This document shows, in pieces, positions 20,085 through 30,067 of a stretch of DNA of 64,000 nucleotides (its first letter is position 1; each line of letters begins with the position of its first letter). Origin of the DNA: Haemophilus parainfluenzae (lineage in GTDB: Bacteria > Pseudomonadota > Gammaproteobacteria > Enterobacterales > Pasteurellaceae); the NCBI RefSeq assembly GCF_014931395.1, contig NZ_CP063120.1:975501-1039500 (forward strand), written 5' to 3'. The notes beneath the pieces were generated by a model. The model was not told the origin of the DNA. It worked only from the letters and a program-made list of their open reading frames with translations, and did not search any database. A program made the position numbers and the translations under genes.

Positions 20085-21194
20085 ATGTCGGCAAATCGCA
20101 AAACAATCGTCGTAAAATTTGGTACTAGCACATTAACACATGGTTCCCCAAAATTGAATGCGCCTCACATGGTCGATATTGTTCGCCAGATTGCCCAGCT
20201 TCATCAAGCGGGTTTTCGTGTCGTGATTGTGACATCAGGTGCGATTGCAGCAGGACGGCATTATTTAAATCATCCTCAACTTCCGCCAACCATTGCGTCA
20301 AAGCAACTTCTAGCTGCAGTAGGGCAGAGTCAGCTGATTCAAGCCTGGGAAAAATTATTTGCGATTTATGATATTCATATTGGACAAATTTTATTAACTC
20401 GTGCTGATATTGAAGACCGTGAACGTTTTTTAAATGCGCGCGATACATTACATGCCCTGTTAGACAATCATATTATTCCTGTGATTAACGAGAATGATGC
20501 GGTGGCAACAGCTGAGATAAAAGTAGGAGATAATGATAACTTATCTGCATTAGTCGCGATTTTAGTGCAAGCGGAACAACTTTATTTATTAACGGATCAA
20601 CAAGGTTTGTTCGAAAGCGATCCTCGTAAAAATCCAGATGCGAAATTAATTCCTGTGGTTGAGCAAATTACCGACCATATTCGTTCTATTGCAGGCGGTA
20701 GTGGTACAAACCTTGGTACTGGCGGGATGAGTACAAAAATAATTGCGGCAGATGTGGCAACGCGTTCAGGTATTGAAACGATTATTGCGCCAGGTAGCCG
20801 ACCTGATGTCATTGTGGATTTGGCGTACGATAAACCAATTGGCACCAAATTTATTGCTCATCATTCTGATCGTTTAGAAAACCGTAAGCAGTGGTTATTT
20901 GCAGCACCATCAGCAGGAATGCTGACGATTGATGAAGGTGCTGAAAATGCTATGTTAGTACAGAATAAATCGTTGCTGCCTGCAGGGATTACGGCTGTGG
21001 AAGGGCGTTTTTCACGCGGTGAAGTCGTCAAAATTAAGAATACCTCAGGTAAAGTGATTGCACTCGGTATGCCTCGTTATAACAGCGATGCCTTAGAATT
21101 AATCAAAGGGAAAAAATCTCAAGATATTGAGCAAATTCTTGGTTATGAGTACGGTGCAGTTGCGCTACATCGTGATGATATGATTGTGCTATAG
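20085..21194 (+). CDS. proB: Glutamate 5-kinase
   Basis: First enzyme of proline synthesis, forming gamma-glutamyl phosphate. 369 aa: amino-acid kinase domain (about 1-260) with [43 protein letters not shown] and [15 protein letters not shown], then a C-terminal PUA domain (about 275-365) with [23 protein letters not shown] (a landmark near base 21020). Preceded by a USS and ribosome site tgaggacaaactATG. proA does not adjoin it here. Confidence 0.97.
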   Translation: MSANRKTIVVKFGTSTLTHGSPKLNAPHMVDIVRQIAQLHQAGFRVVIVTSGAIAAGRHYLNHPQLPPTIASKQLLAAVGQSQLIQAWEKLFAIYDIHIGQILLTRADIEDRERFLNARDTLHALLDNHIIPVINENDAVATAEIKVGDNDNLSALVAILVQAEQLYLLTDQQGLFESDPRKNPDAKLIPVVEQITDHIRSIAGGSGTNLGTGGMSTKIIAADVATRSGIETIIAPGSRPDVIVDLAYDKPIGTKFIAHHSDRLENRKQWLFAAPSAGMLTIDEGAENAMLVQNKSLLPAGITAVEGRFSRGEVVKIKNTSGKVIALGMPRYNSDALELIKGKKSQDIEQILGYEYGAVALHRDDMIVL

Positions 21195-21306
21195 CCTGCA
21201 ATAGAAATCGGATCTCTCATATTTTCTGAACCTTCCTTTTATTTTGTCGGTCTATAAAACCATAAAAAGGGCAATAACCCGATATTAAGTAGTAAAAGGA
21301 GACAAC

Positions 21307-21687
21307 ATGAGATTAATCGCGACCGTTTTAGCTGTTGGGCTATTAAGTGCTTGTACGCAGGGCTATTATGTAAAACATCGTAGCCCCATTTCAGTGAGTA
21401 AACACGTAAAGCGTTTAAATACGACGGCTTGTCATGATAAAGATGACTGGTATTTAGATGGTTATCGTGTCGGGAAAGATTTCCAAGCACAAAGCCAATC
21501 TCAACTGAATAAACGAATTAACTTTTGTGGCCGACGTGTACCTGAAGAGCTGAGAACCGCATGGTTTAATGGATTTGATGCTGGCTCAAACGGCGTTCAG
21601 GTTGATATAGAGGGTTATGATGAGGATGCGATCTTAACCTATGATTATGACGATGATGATCGTTATAGCGAAGACGACGAAGAATAA
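21307..21687 (+). CDS. Small lipoprotein with acidic tail, function unknown
   Basis: 126-aa predicted lipoprotein: signal peptide MRLIATVLAVGLLSAC (Cys16), a mature part with the repeated pattern WYLDGYRVGKDFQAQ and AWFNGFDAGSNG reminiscent of DUF2799-like lipoproteins, and a very acidic C-terminus (DYDDDDRYSEDDEE). Two more cysteines (TTACHDK, INFCGRR) may pair. Ribosome site aaaggagacaacATG. It stands alone between proB and the convergent fklB. The DUF resemblance is tentative. Confidence 0.75.
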   Translation: MRLIATVLAVGLLSACTQGYYVKHRSPISVSKHVKRLNTTACHDKDDWYLDGYRVGKDFQAQSQSQLNKRINFCGRRVPEELRTAWFNGFDAGSNGVQVDIEGYDEDAILTYDYDDDDRYSEDDEE

Positions 21688-21719
21688 AAAAGTGCGGTTA
21701 AAATTAACCGCACTTTTTT
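21686..21719. terminator. Bidirectional terminator made of two inverted USS
   Basis: 16-bp stem: 21686-21701 (A6, then GTGCGGTTAA) with 21704-21719 (TTAACCGCAC, then T6), loop AA. Each arm contains a complete uptake sequence. It separates the convergent lipoprotein and fklB genes. Confidence 0.9.
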
Positions 21720-21722
21720 GTT

Positions 21723-22355
21723 TTAAAGGATATCGAGTAATTCGACTTCAAACACTAAAGGTGAGAATGGAGGGATAGATGCACCTGCACCACGTTCGCC
21801 GTAAGCCAGTTCGTGTGGAATAGTGAGTTTCCATTTAGAACCAACAGGCATCATTTGTAATGCTTCAACCCAACCACGAATTACGCCATTTACTGGGAAT
21901 TCAGCTGGCGTACCGCGTGCAACAGAGCTGTCGAATACGGTACCATCTGGTAATGTACCTGTGTAGTGAACACGTACTTTGTCTGTCGCAGCTGGTTTAT
22001 TACCGTTACCTTCGGTTAGAATTTCGTATTGTAAACCGCTGTCAGTAACTTTTACGCCCGCTTTTTTCGCGTTTTCTTCTAAGAATTTTTTACCTTCTTC
22101 TTCAATCGCTTTAAATTGCGCTTGTTGTGCTTCAGCCGCTTGTTGTTGAAGGGCTTGAACAGAATGCATTAAATCATTAATTTCTAATGCGGGTTGATTG
22201 CGGTTTAACGCGTCGAAAATGCCTTTTGCTACCGCTTCAACAGAAATATCCATTTGACTATCTGCTAATTGTTGACCGATTTGTAAACCGATACCGTAGC
22301 TGCCTTTTTCAGAAATACTTTCTAATTTTACTTGTTCAAAAATTTGAGCTGTCAT
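21723..22355 (-). CDS. fklB: FKBP-type peptidyl-prolyl isomerase FklB
   Basis: Proline isomerase, probably cytoplasmic as no signal peptide is seen. 210 aa: an N-terminal helical dimerisation domain (about 1-95, [16 protein letters not shown], with an alanine/glutamine-rich helix) and a C-terminal FKBP domain (about 100-210) with [50 protein letters not shown] and [11 protein letters not shown]. It resembles E. coli FklB closely in length and motifs. It is followed upstream by psd on the same strand. Confidence 0.95.
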   Translation of the reverse strand: MTAQIFEQVKLESISEKGSYGIGLQIGQQLADSQMDISVEAVAKGIFDALNRNQPALEINDLMHSVQALQQQAAEAQQAQFKAIEEEGKKFLEENAKKAGVKVTDSGLQYEILTEGNGNKPAATDKVRVHYTGTLPDGTVFDSSVARGTPAEFPVNGVIRGWVEALQMMPVGSKWKLTIPHELAYGERGAGASIPPFSPLVFEVELLDIL

Positions 22356-22377
22356 TATTTTTTCCTTTGTTGTAAAA

Positions 22378-23247
22378 CTATTTTTTCAATGCCAAGATTT
22401 CACCCATGCGCACAGGTTCATCAACACTTAAATGATCGGCAATTTGCACTTGACCGGCTTGGAATAAATTAATTACGGTAGAACCAAGTTGGAACCAACC
22501 CATTTCTTGACCTTTGCTTAATTTAACCGCACTTTCACCTTCATAAGTCCAGACTTTCACTTCGCTATAACGTGGCGGATTAATCACGCCAGCCCAAACT
22601 GTACCGATACTTGCGGTGATTGTTGCACCTACCAAGATTTGTACCATGGTGCCAAATTCAGTATCAAAGACACAAATCACACGTTCATTACGTGCGAAGA
22701 GGTTCGGTACATGTTTTGCTAAAAATGGATTGACGGAGAATAAATCACCCGGCACGTAAATCATTTTGCGAAGTGTACCATCACATGGCATATGCACACG
22801 GTGATAATCACGTGGTGATAAATAAGTGGTGACGAATTCCCCATTTTTAAAGGTCTCGGTTAAATCTTTATCTTCCGCTAATAAATCGTTTAAGCTGAAG
22901 AAGTGACCTTTTGCTTGTAATAGGCGGTCATCTTCAATGTGCCCACATTCACTTACACGGCCATCCGCAGGACAGCAAAGTGCGGTTGGATTTTGGTTAA
23001 TTGGTCGTGCATTTTCTTTTAATGAACGGATAAAGAATTCATTAAAACTAGCGTAATCACTGAATTTTTCTTTTTCAGCAATGCTCATATCAATGTTGTA
23101 TTTTTTTGCAAACGCTTTAATCACAAAATGTGTCACCGCGCCCCATTTTTGTTTAGCTAACCAACCTGCTGCTTGTGTCATATAGATTTGTGGCATCACA
23201 TATTGAAATGCAACTTTTAGGCGTTGCCAATAAGAAATTGGGTTCAT
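22378..23247 (-). CDS. psd: Phosphatidylserine decarboxylase proenzyme
   Basis: Inner-membrane enzyme converting phosphatidylserine to phosphatidylethanolamine. I chose ATG 23247 ([11 protein letters not shown]) because GGAG lies 6 nt before it. 289 aa, full length. The self-cleavage site LGST is present in [11 protein letters not shown] near residue 252; cleavage before Ser forms the pyruvoyl cofactor. Other motifs: [13 protein letters not shown] and [22 protein letters not shown] (near residues 175-195). pssA, the preceding enzyme of the pathway, is next on the same strand. Confidence 0.97.
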   Translation of the reverse strand: MNPISYWQRLKVAFQYVMPQIYMTQAAGWLAKQKWGAVTHFVIKAFAKKYNIDMSIAEKEKFSDYASFNEFFIRSLKENARPINQNPTALCCPADGRVSECGHIEDDRLLQAKGHFFSLNDLLAEDKDLTETFKNGEFVTTYLSPRDYHRVHMPCDGTLRKMIYVPGDLFSVNPFLAKHVPNLFARNERVICVFDTEFGTMVQILVGATITASIGTVWAGVINPPRYSEVKVWTYEGESAVKLSKGQEMGWFQLGSTVINLFQAGQVQIADHLSVDEPVRMGEILALKK

Positions 23248-23344
23248 TGATTTCTCCAATAAGATTTAAAAGTCGGGCGATTATAACAACTTATTTCACT
23301 TGTGCAATGTTAGTCGAGGTTTTTGCGTAAGATGAAAGCAAGAA

Positions 23345-23368
23345 GCCGACATTTGTCGGCCTCTTTTT
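23345..23368. terminator. Hairpin after pssA
   Basis: Stem GCCGAC (23345-23350) / GTCGGC (23355-23360). The T-rich tail (CTCTTTTT) is on the plus strand. On the minus strand, where pssA ends, the tail is the poorer TTCTTGCTTT. Terminator function for pssA is likely but weakly supported. Confidence 0.5.
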
Positions 23369-23372
23369 GCGG

Positions 23373-24740
23373 TTATAAAATCATTTTGACTAATTTGTCT
23401 GCTTGAATCCGAGCAAATTTTTTCAACAGTTTTTGCACCGGTTCAGGATATTGCGTCAATTCTTCTAATTCAGAATAATCTTGCAATACTTTGGTATGTT
23501 GGCGGATGTGTGACAATTCTTTTTCCACTTGAGGCAGAAGTTCTTGTTTTGGATCGTGGATTAATAATCCATTTTCCGCATCTAAACGCCATGCGCGAGG
23601 GTTTAAGTTGTTCCCCGTTAAAAGAATATACTGGTTGTCCACCCAAACACCTTTGAGGTGATAAGTGTTATCGCCATCTTTCCATAAACGCACCGTTAAA
23701 TGGCCATTTTTAATGTAAGCATCAAATTTCTCGCAGAAACGACGAAGATTGCTTTCATATAAATAAGGCAATGCGCCAGCCATTTTAAATGGCTGCTCTG
23801 GTGGAATATAGAAATCGTTTGCGACTTTATCACCCACGATAATTTCGACACGCTTTCCTTGCTCTAATAAGCGGGCAAGTTTACTTCTTAGTGTGCGAGG
23901 GAAGTTGAAATAAGGGGTGCAAATCACCAGTTTTTCCTGCACTTGTAAGAATAAATCTTCGATAACTTGGTTTAATTCATTGCCCGATGCACCTAAACCA
24001 AAAAGTGGTGAAATGGTTAAAACATCGGAAAAACCAACCGCACTTTCCAACTGATATTCCGCATGGGCAGATAAGTTTTTACGATAAGCTTTTATTGCAC
24101 TACGAATTTCTTTGGTGCGAGGACGATTAGCCACATCTAATGGATGTACTGCGCTGAAATCCAATAAATAATCATTGATGAAATTAACCATAGAGTCTGC
24201 CAATGCAGCATTATGGATTTTTTGATAGCGGTCGTAACGGTATTTATCTTGTTGTTGTAAATACACGTTATTGATGCTTGCGCCGCTATAAAGCACGGTA
24301 TCGTCAAAGACAAAGCCTTTAATATGCAACACGCCGAAGACTTCACGGGTATTAATTGGCACACCGAAGAACATATTCGGTTCATCGGGAAGTTGATAGG
24401 TTTGGCGTTGTTCACAATACCAATCAGCGTTAGTAGCAGATTTTTCTGCACCGAGTAAATTGCGTTGTCCGCGATGCCAATCCACTAAAATTTTCACATC
24501 CAATTCTGGATGATCTTGTTTTACGCGATAAATTTCATTGAGAATTTCTTGTCCCGCTTCATCTTTTTGCCAATAAAGTGCGGTCACGTAAATGCGTTTT
24601 TTAGCTTGGCGAATTAATTCTATAATTTGTGCTTTGAATTCAAGCGGACTAAACAGAAACTCAACCTGTTCTGCCTGTAAAGGAAGAAAAGGCAAATTTT
24701 TTAAATTTTGTTCTGCTCGTTTAGCTTTATTGATTAACAT
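23373..24740 (-). CDS. pssA: Phosphatidylserine synthase (PLD type)
   Basis: CDP-diacylglycerol-serine O-phosphatidyltransferase of the phospholipase D superfamily, as in enterobacteria. 455 aa with two HKD-like motifs: LHIKGFVFDDTVLYSGASIN near residue 150 and YHLKGVWVDNQYILLTGNNLN near residue 375. Also KRVEIIVGDKVANDFYIP and NPRAWRLDAENGLLIHDP. It is a peripheral membrane enzyme supplying Psd, encoded just downstream. Together the two genes make the cell's phosphatidylethanolamine. Confidence 0.97.
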   Translation of the reverse strand: MLINKAKRAEQNLKNLPFLPLQAEQVEFLFSPLEFKAQIIELIRQAKKRIYVTALYWQKDEAGQEILNEIYRVKQDHPELDVKILVDWHRGQRNLLGAEKSATNADWYCEQRQTYQLPDEPNMFFGVPINTREVFGVLHIKGFVFDDTVLYSGASINNVYLQQQDKYRYDRYQKIHNAALADSMVNFINDYLLDFSAVHPLDVANRPRTKEIRSAIKAYRKNLSAHAEYQLESAVGFSDVLTISPLFGLGASGNELNQVIEDLFLQVQEKLVICTPYFNFPRTLRSKLARLLEQGKRVEIIVGDKVANDFYIPPEQPFKMAGALPYLYESNLRRFCEKFDAYIKNGHLTVRLWKDGDNTYHLKGVWVDNQYILLTGNNLNPRAWRLDAENGLLIHDPKQELLPQVEKELSHIRQHTKVLQDYSELEELTQYPEPVQKLLKKFARIQADKLVKMIL

Positions 24741-24889
24741 AATCGATCTCTACACTAAAAATTAATGCTCTAGTTTACAATATTTCCTTTGTGGATTGAT
24801 AGAAAAAAGGTTTTTTTTCGTTATAATGCTCACAAATTTTCGCATTTTTTGGCGAATTATTATCCAATTTTTCCTTCGAGAAGCAAATT

Positions 24890-25963
24890 ATGAGCAATTC
24901 ACGCAAACCATCATTCCAAACAAATTCCACCAAATCTTTTCAAGAGCGTAGCCCAAAACGTGCATTTAATGACAAAGAACGTCGCTTTGATGATCGTCGT
25001 AATAATGAAAAACATGATGGAAATCGACCGCACTTTGATAAAAAACGGGATGATCGTAAACCTTCTCGTGGTTTTCAACAGCAAGAAGTGAGAGAGCCAA
25101 AAATTGCAGAGCTTTCATTAAATAAAGCGAATGGTGAAAGTGGCTCGGTAAAAGTAACGGTGAAAAGCACTGGAGTGAGTTATAAACCGAAAGAAAAGAA
25201 AACGGGTGCATTATCACCACGCGCACCGGAGAAAATTAAAAAGAACCGTGCTGAAGAAATGAAAGTGTATGGTGAAAATGCGTGCTTAGAATTGTTTGCT
25301 GAGCGTCCAGAGAGCATTGTTCGCGTATGGGCAACGGTGCAAATGTCGCATCGAATTGGCGAGATTTTCAGTTATTTAGCCGCGAATAAAAAAGTGTATC
25401 ACGTGGTGGATAGCGATGAGCTAAGCTTAGTAAGTGGCACTGAGCATCATGGTGGCATTTGTATGCTAGTGAAGAAGCAACGTACTTTCTCTTTGCAAGG
25501 TTATTTAGATGTCCCGCGTCAAGAAGACTGCTTAGTATTGCTTGATCAAGTCAATAATGCGCAAAACCTAGGTGGCGTTGTGCGTACTTGCGCCTTCTAT
25601 GGCATTAAAAATGTGGTAACCAATCAAGTTGAACAGCTTTATGCACCGGCTGCGATGCGTGTGGCTGAAGGCGGGATGGAGCATATTCGTATTTTAGAAA
25701 CAGAAAGTACAGAAGTTGCGTTAGAGGCTTTACGTAAGGCTGGCTATCAGATTATTCATGTATCAACCAATAAACAAGGTGTTGCGTTGGAACAACTCAA
25801 ATTTGCAGAGAAAGTCGCGTTGGTATTGAGCGAAGGTAGTACAGATGATATTCGTGAGAAACAAGATGTAAATGTGTGTCTTTCTTTAAGTAATCCATTA
25901 AAAGCAGGATTAAATATTGCGGTAAATACAGGGATTTTATTAGCGCATTGGTATGTGAAATAA
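24890..25963 (+). CDS. yfiF: TrmH-family RNA methyltransferase (YfiF-like)
   Basis: 357 aa. The N-terminal 115 residues are basic, low-complexity and probably disordered (RRFDDRRNNEKHDG, KKRDDRKPSRGF). A substrate-binding domain follows (KVYGENACLELFAERPESI), then the SpoU/TrmH knot domain (about 215-355) with LLDQVNNAQNLGGVVRTC, LVLSEGSTDDIRE and LSLSNPLKAGLNIAVNTGI, the three classical SpoU motifs. E. coli YfiF has the same architecture. The RNA target is unknown. The second motif reads SEGSTD rather than the more common GSEG. Confidence 0.9.
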   Translation: MSNSRKPSFQTNSTKSFQERSPKRAFNDKERRFDDRRNNEKHDGNRPHFDKKRDDRKPSRGFQQQEVREPKIAELSLNKANGESGSVKVTVKSTGVSYKPKEKKTGALSPRAPEKIKKNRAEEMKVYGENACLELFAERPESIVRVWATVQMSHRIGEIFSYLAANKKVYHVVDSDELSLVSGTEHHGGICMLVKKQRTFSLQGYLDVPRQEDCLVLLDQVNNAQNLGGVVRTCAFYGIKNVVTNQVEQLYAPAAMRVAEGGMEHIRILETESTEVALEALRKAGYQIIHVSTNKQGVALEQLKFAEKVALVLSEGSTDDIREKQDVNVCLSLSNPLKAGLNIAVNTGILLAHWYVK

Positions 25964-26134
25964 CCTTAAGTGCGGTCATTTTTTGATTCGTTTTTGGGGC
26001 TGACATCTGTCAGCTCTTTTTCTTTTTCAACATTGTGTAGTATTCAATTTTTCATCTTTCTTTCATAAAGTTTTTGGGGGAAGTTGGACAAAAGATCTAT
26101 ACTATTCCGAGTAGTTATTTAACAGGGAGTTTTT

Positions 26135-28024
26135 ATGCCTGAACGTTCAGCCAATATTAGTACACATGATCCTTTCGGAAGTTTATTAGGTTATGCACCG
26201 GGTGGGATTGCGATTTATTCCTCAGATTATCATACAGCCGATGAGAAAGAGTATCCGGATGATGCTGCCTTTCGCAGTTATTTAGGAAGAGAGTACATGG
26301 GCTACAAATGGCAGTGTGTAGAATTTGCGCGCCGTTATTTATATCTCAATCATGGCATGGTGTTTACTGATGTAGGAATGGCTTACGAGATCTTTTCTCT
26401 ACGATTTTTACGTCAAGTGGTAAATGATGCCTTATTACCCTTACAAGCCTTTGCAAATGGTTGCAAACGTAAGCCTGAAGCAGGCGCCCTTTTAATTTGG
26501 CAAGAGGGGGGCGAATTTAAACATACGGGGCATGTAGCGATTATTACCGAAGTCTTAGAGGATAAAATCCGCATTGCTGAGCAAAACGTGATTCACTCTC
26601 GCTTACCAAGCGGGCAGCAATGGACGCGTGAATTACCGATGACGGTTTCTGAAAGTGGTTATTTTCTACATGATACCTTTGATGATACCGAAATTTTAGG
26701 TTGGATGATCCAAACGGAAGACACCGAATACAGTCTGCCACAGCCAATGCCTGAAAAAGAGAAACTTGAAATTCATGCAGAACATATTGAAAACAACGGT
26801 CAGTTTGAACATAAATGGCTGAATGAGCAAAATGAATTTGAAGCTGCCTATGTGAAAGCAATGGGAGGGCATAAAGTTAGCCATTCTGACCAATATCGTT
26901 ACTTTACGATGTCTGAAACAGCACAGCATGAGTTGATTCGTGCAACTAATGAATTACATTTAATGTATTTGCATGCCACAGATAAAGTTTTAAAAGACGA
27001 TAAGTTATTAGAATATTTCAATATTCCAAAATTATTATGGCCTCGCTTACGTTTATCTTGGCAAAATCGCCGTTATCAAACCATTACGGGGCGTTTAGAT
27101 TTCTGCATGGATAGTCGTGGATTGAAAGTGTATGAATACAACGCAGATTCAGCCTCTTGTCATGCGGAAGCCGGTGAGTTTATGAATCGATGGGCAATCC
27201 AAGGCGGATTGAATATTGGTGAAAATCCTGCTGATGGTTTACGTAATGCATTAGCGGATTGTTGGAAACACAGTGAAGCTACGCCGCTTGTTCATATTAT
27301 GCAAGATCATGATGATGAAGAAGATTACCACTCATTGTTTATGCGTAACGCACTGGTCCAAGCCGGATTTCAAGCCAAAATTATTCATGGCACAGAGGGA
27401 TTACATTGGGATAGTCGTGGTCGTTTAATTGATGATGAAGATAACCAGATAAAAACGGTGTGGAAAACATGGGCTTGGGAAACCATGTTGGAGCAACTTC
27501 GTGAAGATGCGACAGGCATGGAAGTGGCTCCACCAATTCGCACGGGCTATCCGGAAGATAAAGTACGGTTAATTGACGTTCTACTTCGTCCAGAAGTCTT
27601 AGTCTATGAGCCGCTTTGGACAGCTATTCCAAGTAATAAAGCGATCTTACCTGTATTATGGTCATTATTCCCGAATCATCGTTATTTACTTGAAGCAGGA
27701 TTTGAACTGACACCAGAGTTGGTTAAAAATGGTTATGCACAAAAACCAATTGCAGGCCGTCGAGGTGATAATGTGAAACTCATTGGTGAGTGCAAATCTG
27801 TACTTGATAGCACAGACGGTCGATTTGATAAGCAGGAAAGTATTTATCAACAACTGTGGTGTTTACCAAAAGTGGAAGACCAATATGTTCAGGTTTGTAC
27901 TTTCACTGTAGGGGGGCATTATGGTGGTAGCTGTTTACGCTCAGACCCGAGTTTGGTTATTATGGGAAACAGTGATATGCAACCGTTAAGAGTATTATTA
28001 GATAAATCTTTCCTTAAGAAATAA
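26135..28024 (+). CDS. gss: Glutathionylspermidine synthetase/amidase
   Basis: Bifunctional enzyme: the C-terminal ATP-grasp synthetase joins glutathione to spermidine, and the N-terminal CHAP amidase hydrolyses the product. 629 aa, close to E. coli Gss (619). Amidase domain about 1-200 with catalytic Cys61 in YKWQCVEFARR and His in HTGHVAIITE. Synthetase domain about 205-625 with LHLMYLHATDKVLKDD, VYEYNADSASCH, VWKTWAWETM, LIDVLLRPEVLVYEPLW and CTFTVGGHYGGSCLR. Ribosome site aacagggagtttttATG. It ends convergently with the nap operon. Confidence 0.97.
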   Translation: MPERSANISTHDPFGSLLGYAPGGIAIYSSDYHTADEKEYPDDAAFRSYLGREYMGYKWQCVEFARRYLYLNHGMVFTDVGMAYEIFSLRFLRQVVNDALLPLQAFANGCKRKPEAGALLIWQEGGEFKHTGHVAIITEVLEDKIRIAEQNVIHSRLPSGQQWTRELPMTVSESGYFLHDTFDDTEILGWMIQTEDTEYSLPQPMPEKEKLEIHAEHIENNGQFEHKWLNEQNEFEAAYVKAMGGHKVSHSDQYRYFTMSETAQHELIRATNELHLMYLHATDKVLKDDKLLEYFNIPKLLWPRLRLSWQNRRYQTITGRLDFCMDSRGLKVYEYNADSASCHAEAGEFMNRWAIQGGLNIGENPADGLRNALADCWKHSEATPLVHIMQDHDDEEDYHSLFMRNALVQAGFQAKIIHGTEGLHWDSRGRLIDDEDNQIKTVWKTWAWETMLEQLREDATGMEVAPPIRTGYPEDKVRLIDVLLRPEVLVYEPLWTAIPSNKAILPVLWSLFPNHRYLLEAGFELTPELVKNGYAQKPIAGRRGDNVKLIGECKSVLDSTDGRFDKQESIYQQLWCLPKVEDQYVQVCTFTVGGHYGGSCLRSDPSLVIMGNSDMQPLRVLLDKSFLKK

Positions 28025-28029
28025 AAATA

Positions 28030-28058
28030 AAATCGGCACTCAATGGGTGCCGATTTGT
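28030..28058. terminator. Bidirectional terminator between gss and napC
   Basis: 10-bp stem AAATCGGCAC (28030-28039) / GTGCCGATTT (28047-28056), A/T-rich on both sides, between convergent genes. Confidence 0.82.
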
Positions 28059-28076
28059 TATTGTTAATTTATAAAA

Positions 28077-28715
28077 TTATTTTGCTTCTTTGTTATCAGT
28101 TGGTTTTTCATCTGTTTTTAACATATCAGCAGGAATAAAAGTTTGTTGTACTTTTGACATATCTGGAAGATGGTGTGCAATCCCTTTGTGACAGTCGATA
28201 CAGGTTTTGTTTTGTTCCTGTGCGAGTGCGTGCATTTGTTGTGCCACAGTTTTTTGTTGTGAGTAATCCATATCATTAAAGTTATGGCAGTTACGACACT
28301 CTTGTGAGTTATTCGCTTTCATACGCGCCCATTCGCGTTCAGCCATTTCTAAACGATGTTTTTCAAATTTTTCTTTAGTATCAACTTTACCCGTATAGTA
28401 TGCTAATACTTCAGTAGAAGCCTGCATTTTACGAATCATTTTTGGCACAAATTCATGAGGAACGTGACAGTCAGAACAAATCGCTTTCACACCTGAACGG
28501 TTGCTAAAGTGAATTGATGCTTGGTATTCAGGTACAACATCGTTAGTATGACAATCTGAACAGAATTGTTCAGTATTAGTTGCTGACATACCGACATTAA
28601 ATAGGTTAGTTCCAACAATAGTACCAATGATAGTTAATAAAATCACCCCACCAATTGCCATTTTGCTCGGCGAGCGTAACCAACGACAAACTTTTTGAAT
28701 GCTTGATTTAATCAT
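28077..28715 (-). CDS. napC: Tetraheme c-type cytochrome NapC
   Basis: NapC/NirT-family quinol dehydrogenase that passes electrons from the quinol pool to NapB. 212 aa with one N-terminal membrane anchor (MAIGGVILLTIIGTIVGTNLF) and four CxxCH heme sites: CSDCH, CSDCH, CRNCH and CIDCH. The acidic/lysine-rich tail is variable in the family. Last gene of napFDAGHBC, starting 11 bp after the napB stop. Confidence 0.97.
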   Translation of the reverse strand: MIKSSIQKVCRWLRSPSKMAIGGVILLTIIGTIVGTNLFNVGMSATNTEQFCSDCHTNDVVPEYQASIHFSNRSGVKAICSDCHVPHEFVPKMIRKMQASTEVLAYYTGKVDTKEKFEKHRLEMAEREWARMKANNSQECRNCHNFNDMDYSQQKTVAQQMHALAQEQNKTCIDCHKGIAHHLPDMSKVQQTFIPADMLKTDEKPTDNKEAK

Positions 28716-28726
28716 GGTTTAGCTCC

Positions 28727-29155
28727 TTATTTACCTTGCGTTTTACGAATGGTTTCGAATTTATTTTGAATAATTGGATTTACGTTAGTTTGCTGAACGT
28801 GGCATTGTAAACAGAAATAACGACGTGGTGAGGTACCTTCTGTTTTTTGACCATCACGTGTTAAGAAATGACTCTCAGGAACACGTGGCGCACCCGTTGT
28901 TGGGGCAACATCTGGCGCGTGGCAACCTAAACATTGATTCGCATTTTTAGTTACTTGTAAGCCACGAATGCTGTGTGGAACAAGTGGGGGTTGGTTAGGA
29001 AAAGTAACAGGAATATTGCCTACATCTTTATAAGGATTATTAAATGCAGGTGCAAGACTTTCTGCTGTTTTATCGATGCTGTTTGCAACTTGTGGTGCAT
29101 CAGCAAATGCCAATCCACTACATAAAGCCAGCATGAAAATAAATGATTTTTTCAT
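28727..29155 (-). CDS. napB: Diheme cytochrome c NapB
   Basis: Periplasmic electron-transfer subunit of nitrate reductase. I chose ATG 29155 (MKKSFIFMLALCSGLAFA), a clean Sec signal peptide preceded by GGAG. Mature protein has two CxxCH sites, CLGCH and CLQCH, and the NapB segment PPLVPHSIRGLQVT. 142 aa, typical length. Confidence 0.97.
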   Translation of the reverse strand: MKKSFIFMLALCSGLAFADAPQVANSIDKTAESLAPAFNNPYKDVGNIPVTFPNQPPLVPHSIRGLQVTKNANQCLGCHAPDVAPTTGAPRVPESHFLTRDGQKTEGTSPRRYFCLQCHVQQTNVNPIIQNKFETIRKTQGK

Positions 29156-29176
29156 GAAATCCACTCCATTAAATAA

Positions 29177-30067
29177 TTAAATATTTTTAATTTTTATTTG
29201 TTTCTCAAATCGAGATCCAAATGTAAATACATTTTCTGCGCACACGTCAATACAGCGTCCACAAGTAATACAATCTTTTGCCAATACAATTTGGCTATCT
29301 TCTGGTCCACCGTGTAAAGGAAGTCTTAATACTTGCGGCTCTGGGCAAACATTATAACAATCCATACAACGGTCACAGCGATCACGATCAATTACATTAA
29401 CTTTTATTAAACTTTTACTGCCAATGACACCATAAATCGCACCAATCGGACAAAGGTGACCGCACCAACCATGTTCGGCAACAAGTAAGTCAAATAAAAA
29501 GATGACTGTAACTAGCCAAAGGGTTGCACCTGTACCAAAAACAAAGACGCGTCCAAGTGCGGCAACAGGGTTTATCCACTCCCATAAGAGCGTGCCAGTT
29601 ATCGCACTACCAACTAAAATCACCGCTAAAATCACATATCGAAGCTGACGTGAGATTTTTAATGATTGTCGAATACCTAATTTTCTACGTAACCAAGCTG
29701 CAGTATCTGTCACCATATTCATTGGACAGACCCAACTACAGAAGGCTTTGCTAGCAATGATAGCGTAGAATATAACAATAATTAGGGCACCAATAATCGT
29801 CGTGATTTCAGGTAAGTAACCTGTCGCTAAACTTTCAGCGGTAATCAATGGATCCGTTAATGGCACGGTATCCAAAAGCATGCTTGAGCTGTAATTGCCT
29901 TTTAGAATCCAAACTTGCCAAATCGGGCCACTTAAGAACATCAAAATAATACTTAATTGACTGATTCGACGTAGAATTAAAAAGCGGTAAGCATGCCACC
30001 AACCGAGTTTTTGGCGAGCTTCTAAGCCAGCATCTTTTGGCTTATTCGGGGTATATTTTTCAGCCAT
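29177..30067 (-). CDS. napH: Membrane iron-sulfur protein NapH
   Basis: Polytopic quinol-oxidising ferredoxin-type protein of the Nap system. 296 aa with four hydrophobic segments (first at about 30-50), two CxxxCP motifs on the cytoplasmic side (CSWVCPMN, CGHLCPIG) and two [4Fe-4S] clusters near the C-terminus (CDRCMDCYNVCPEP, CITCGRCIDVC). The ATG overlaps the napG stop by 1 nt (TAATG), implying coupled translation. Confidence 0.97.
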   Translation of the reverse strand: MAEKYTPNKPKDAGLEARQKLGWWHAYRFLILRRISQLSIILMFLSGPIWQVWILKGNYSSSMLLDTVPLTDPLITAESLATGYLPEITTIIGALIIVIFYAIIASKAFCSWVCPMNMVTDTAAWLRRKLGIRQSLKISRQLRYVILAVILVGSAITGTLLWEWINPVAALGRVFVFGTGATLWLVTVIFLFDLLVAEHGWCGHLCPIGAIYGVIGSKSLIKVNVIDRDRCDRCMDCYNVCPEPQVLRLPLHGGPEDSQIVLAKDCITCGRCIDVCAENVFTFGSRFEKQIKIKNI

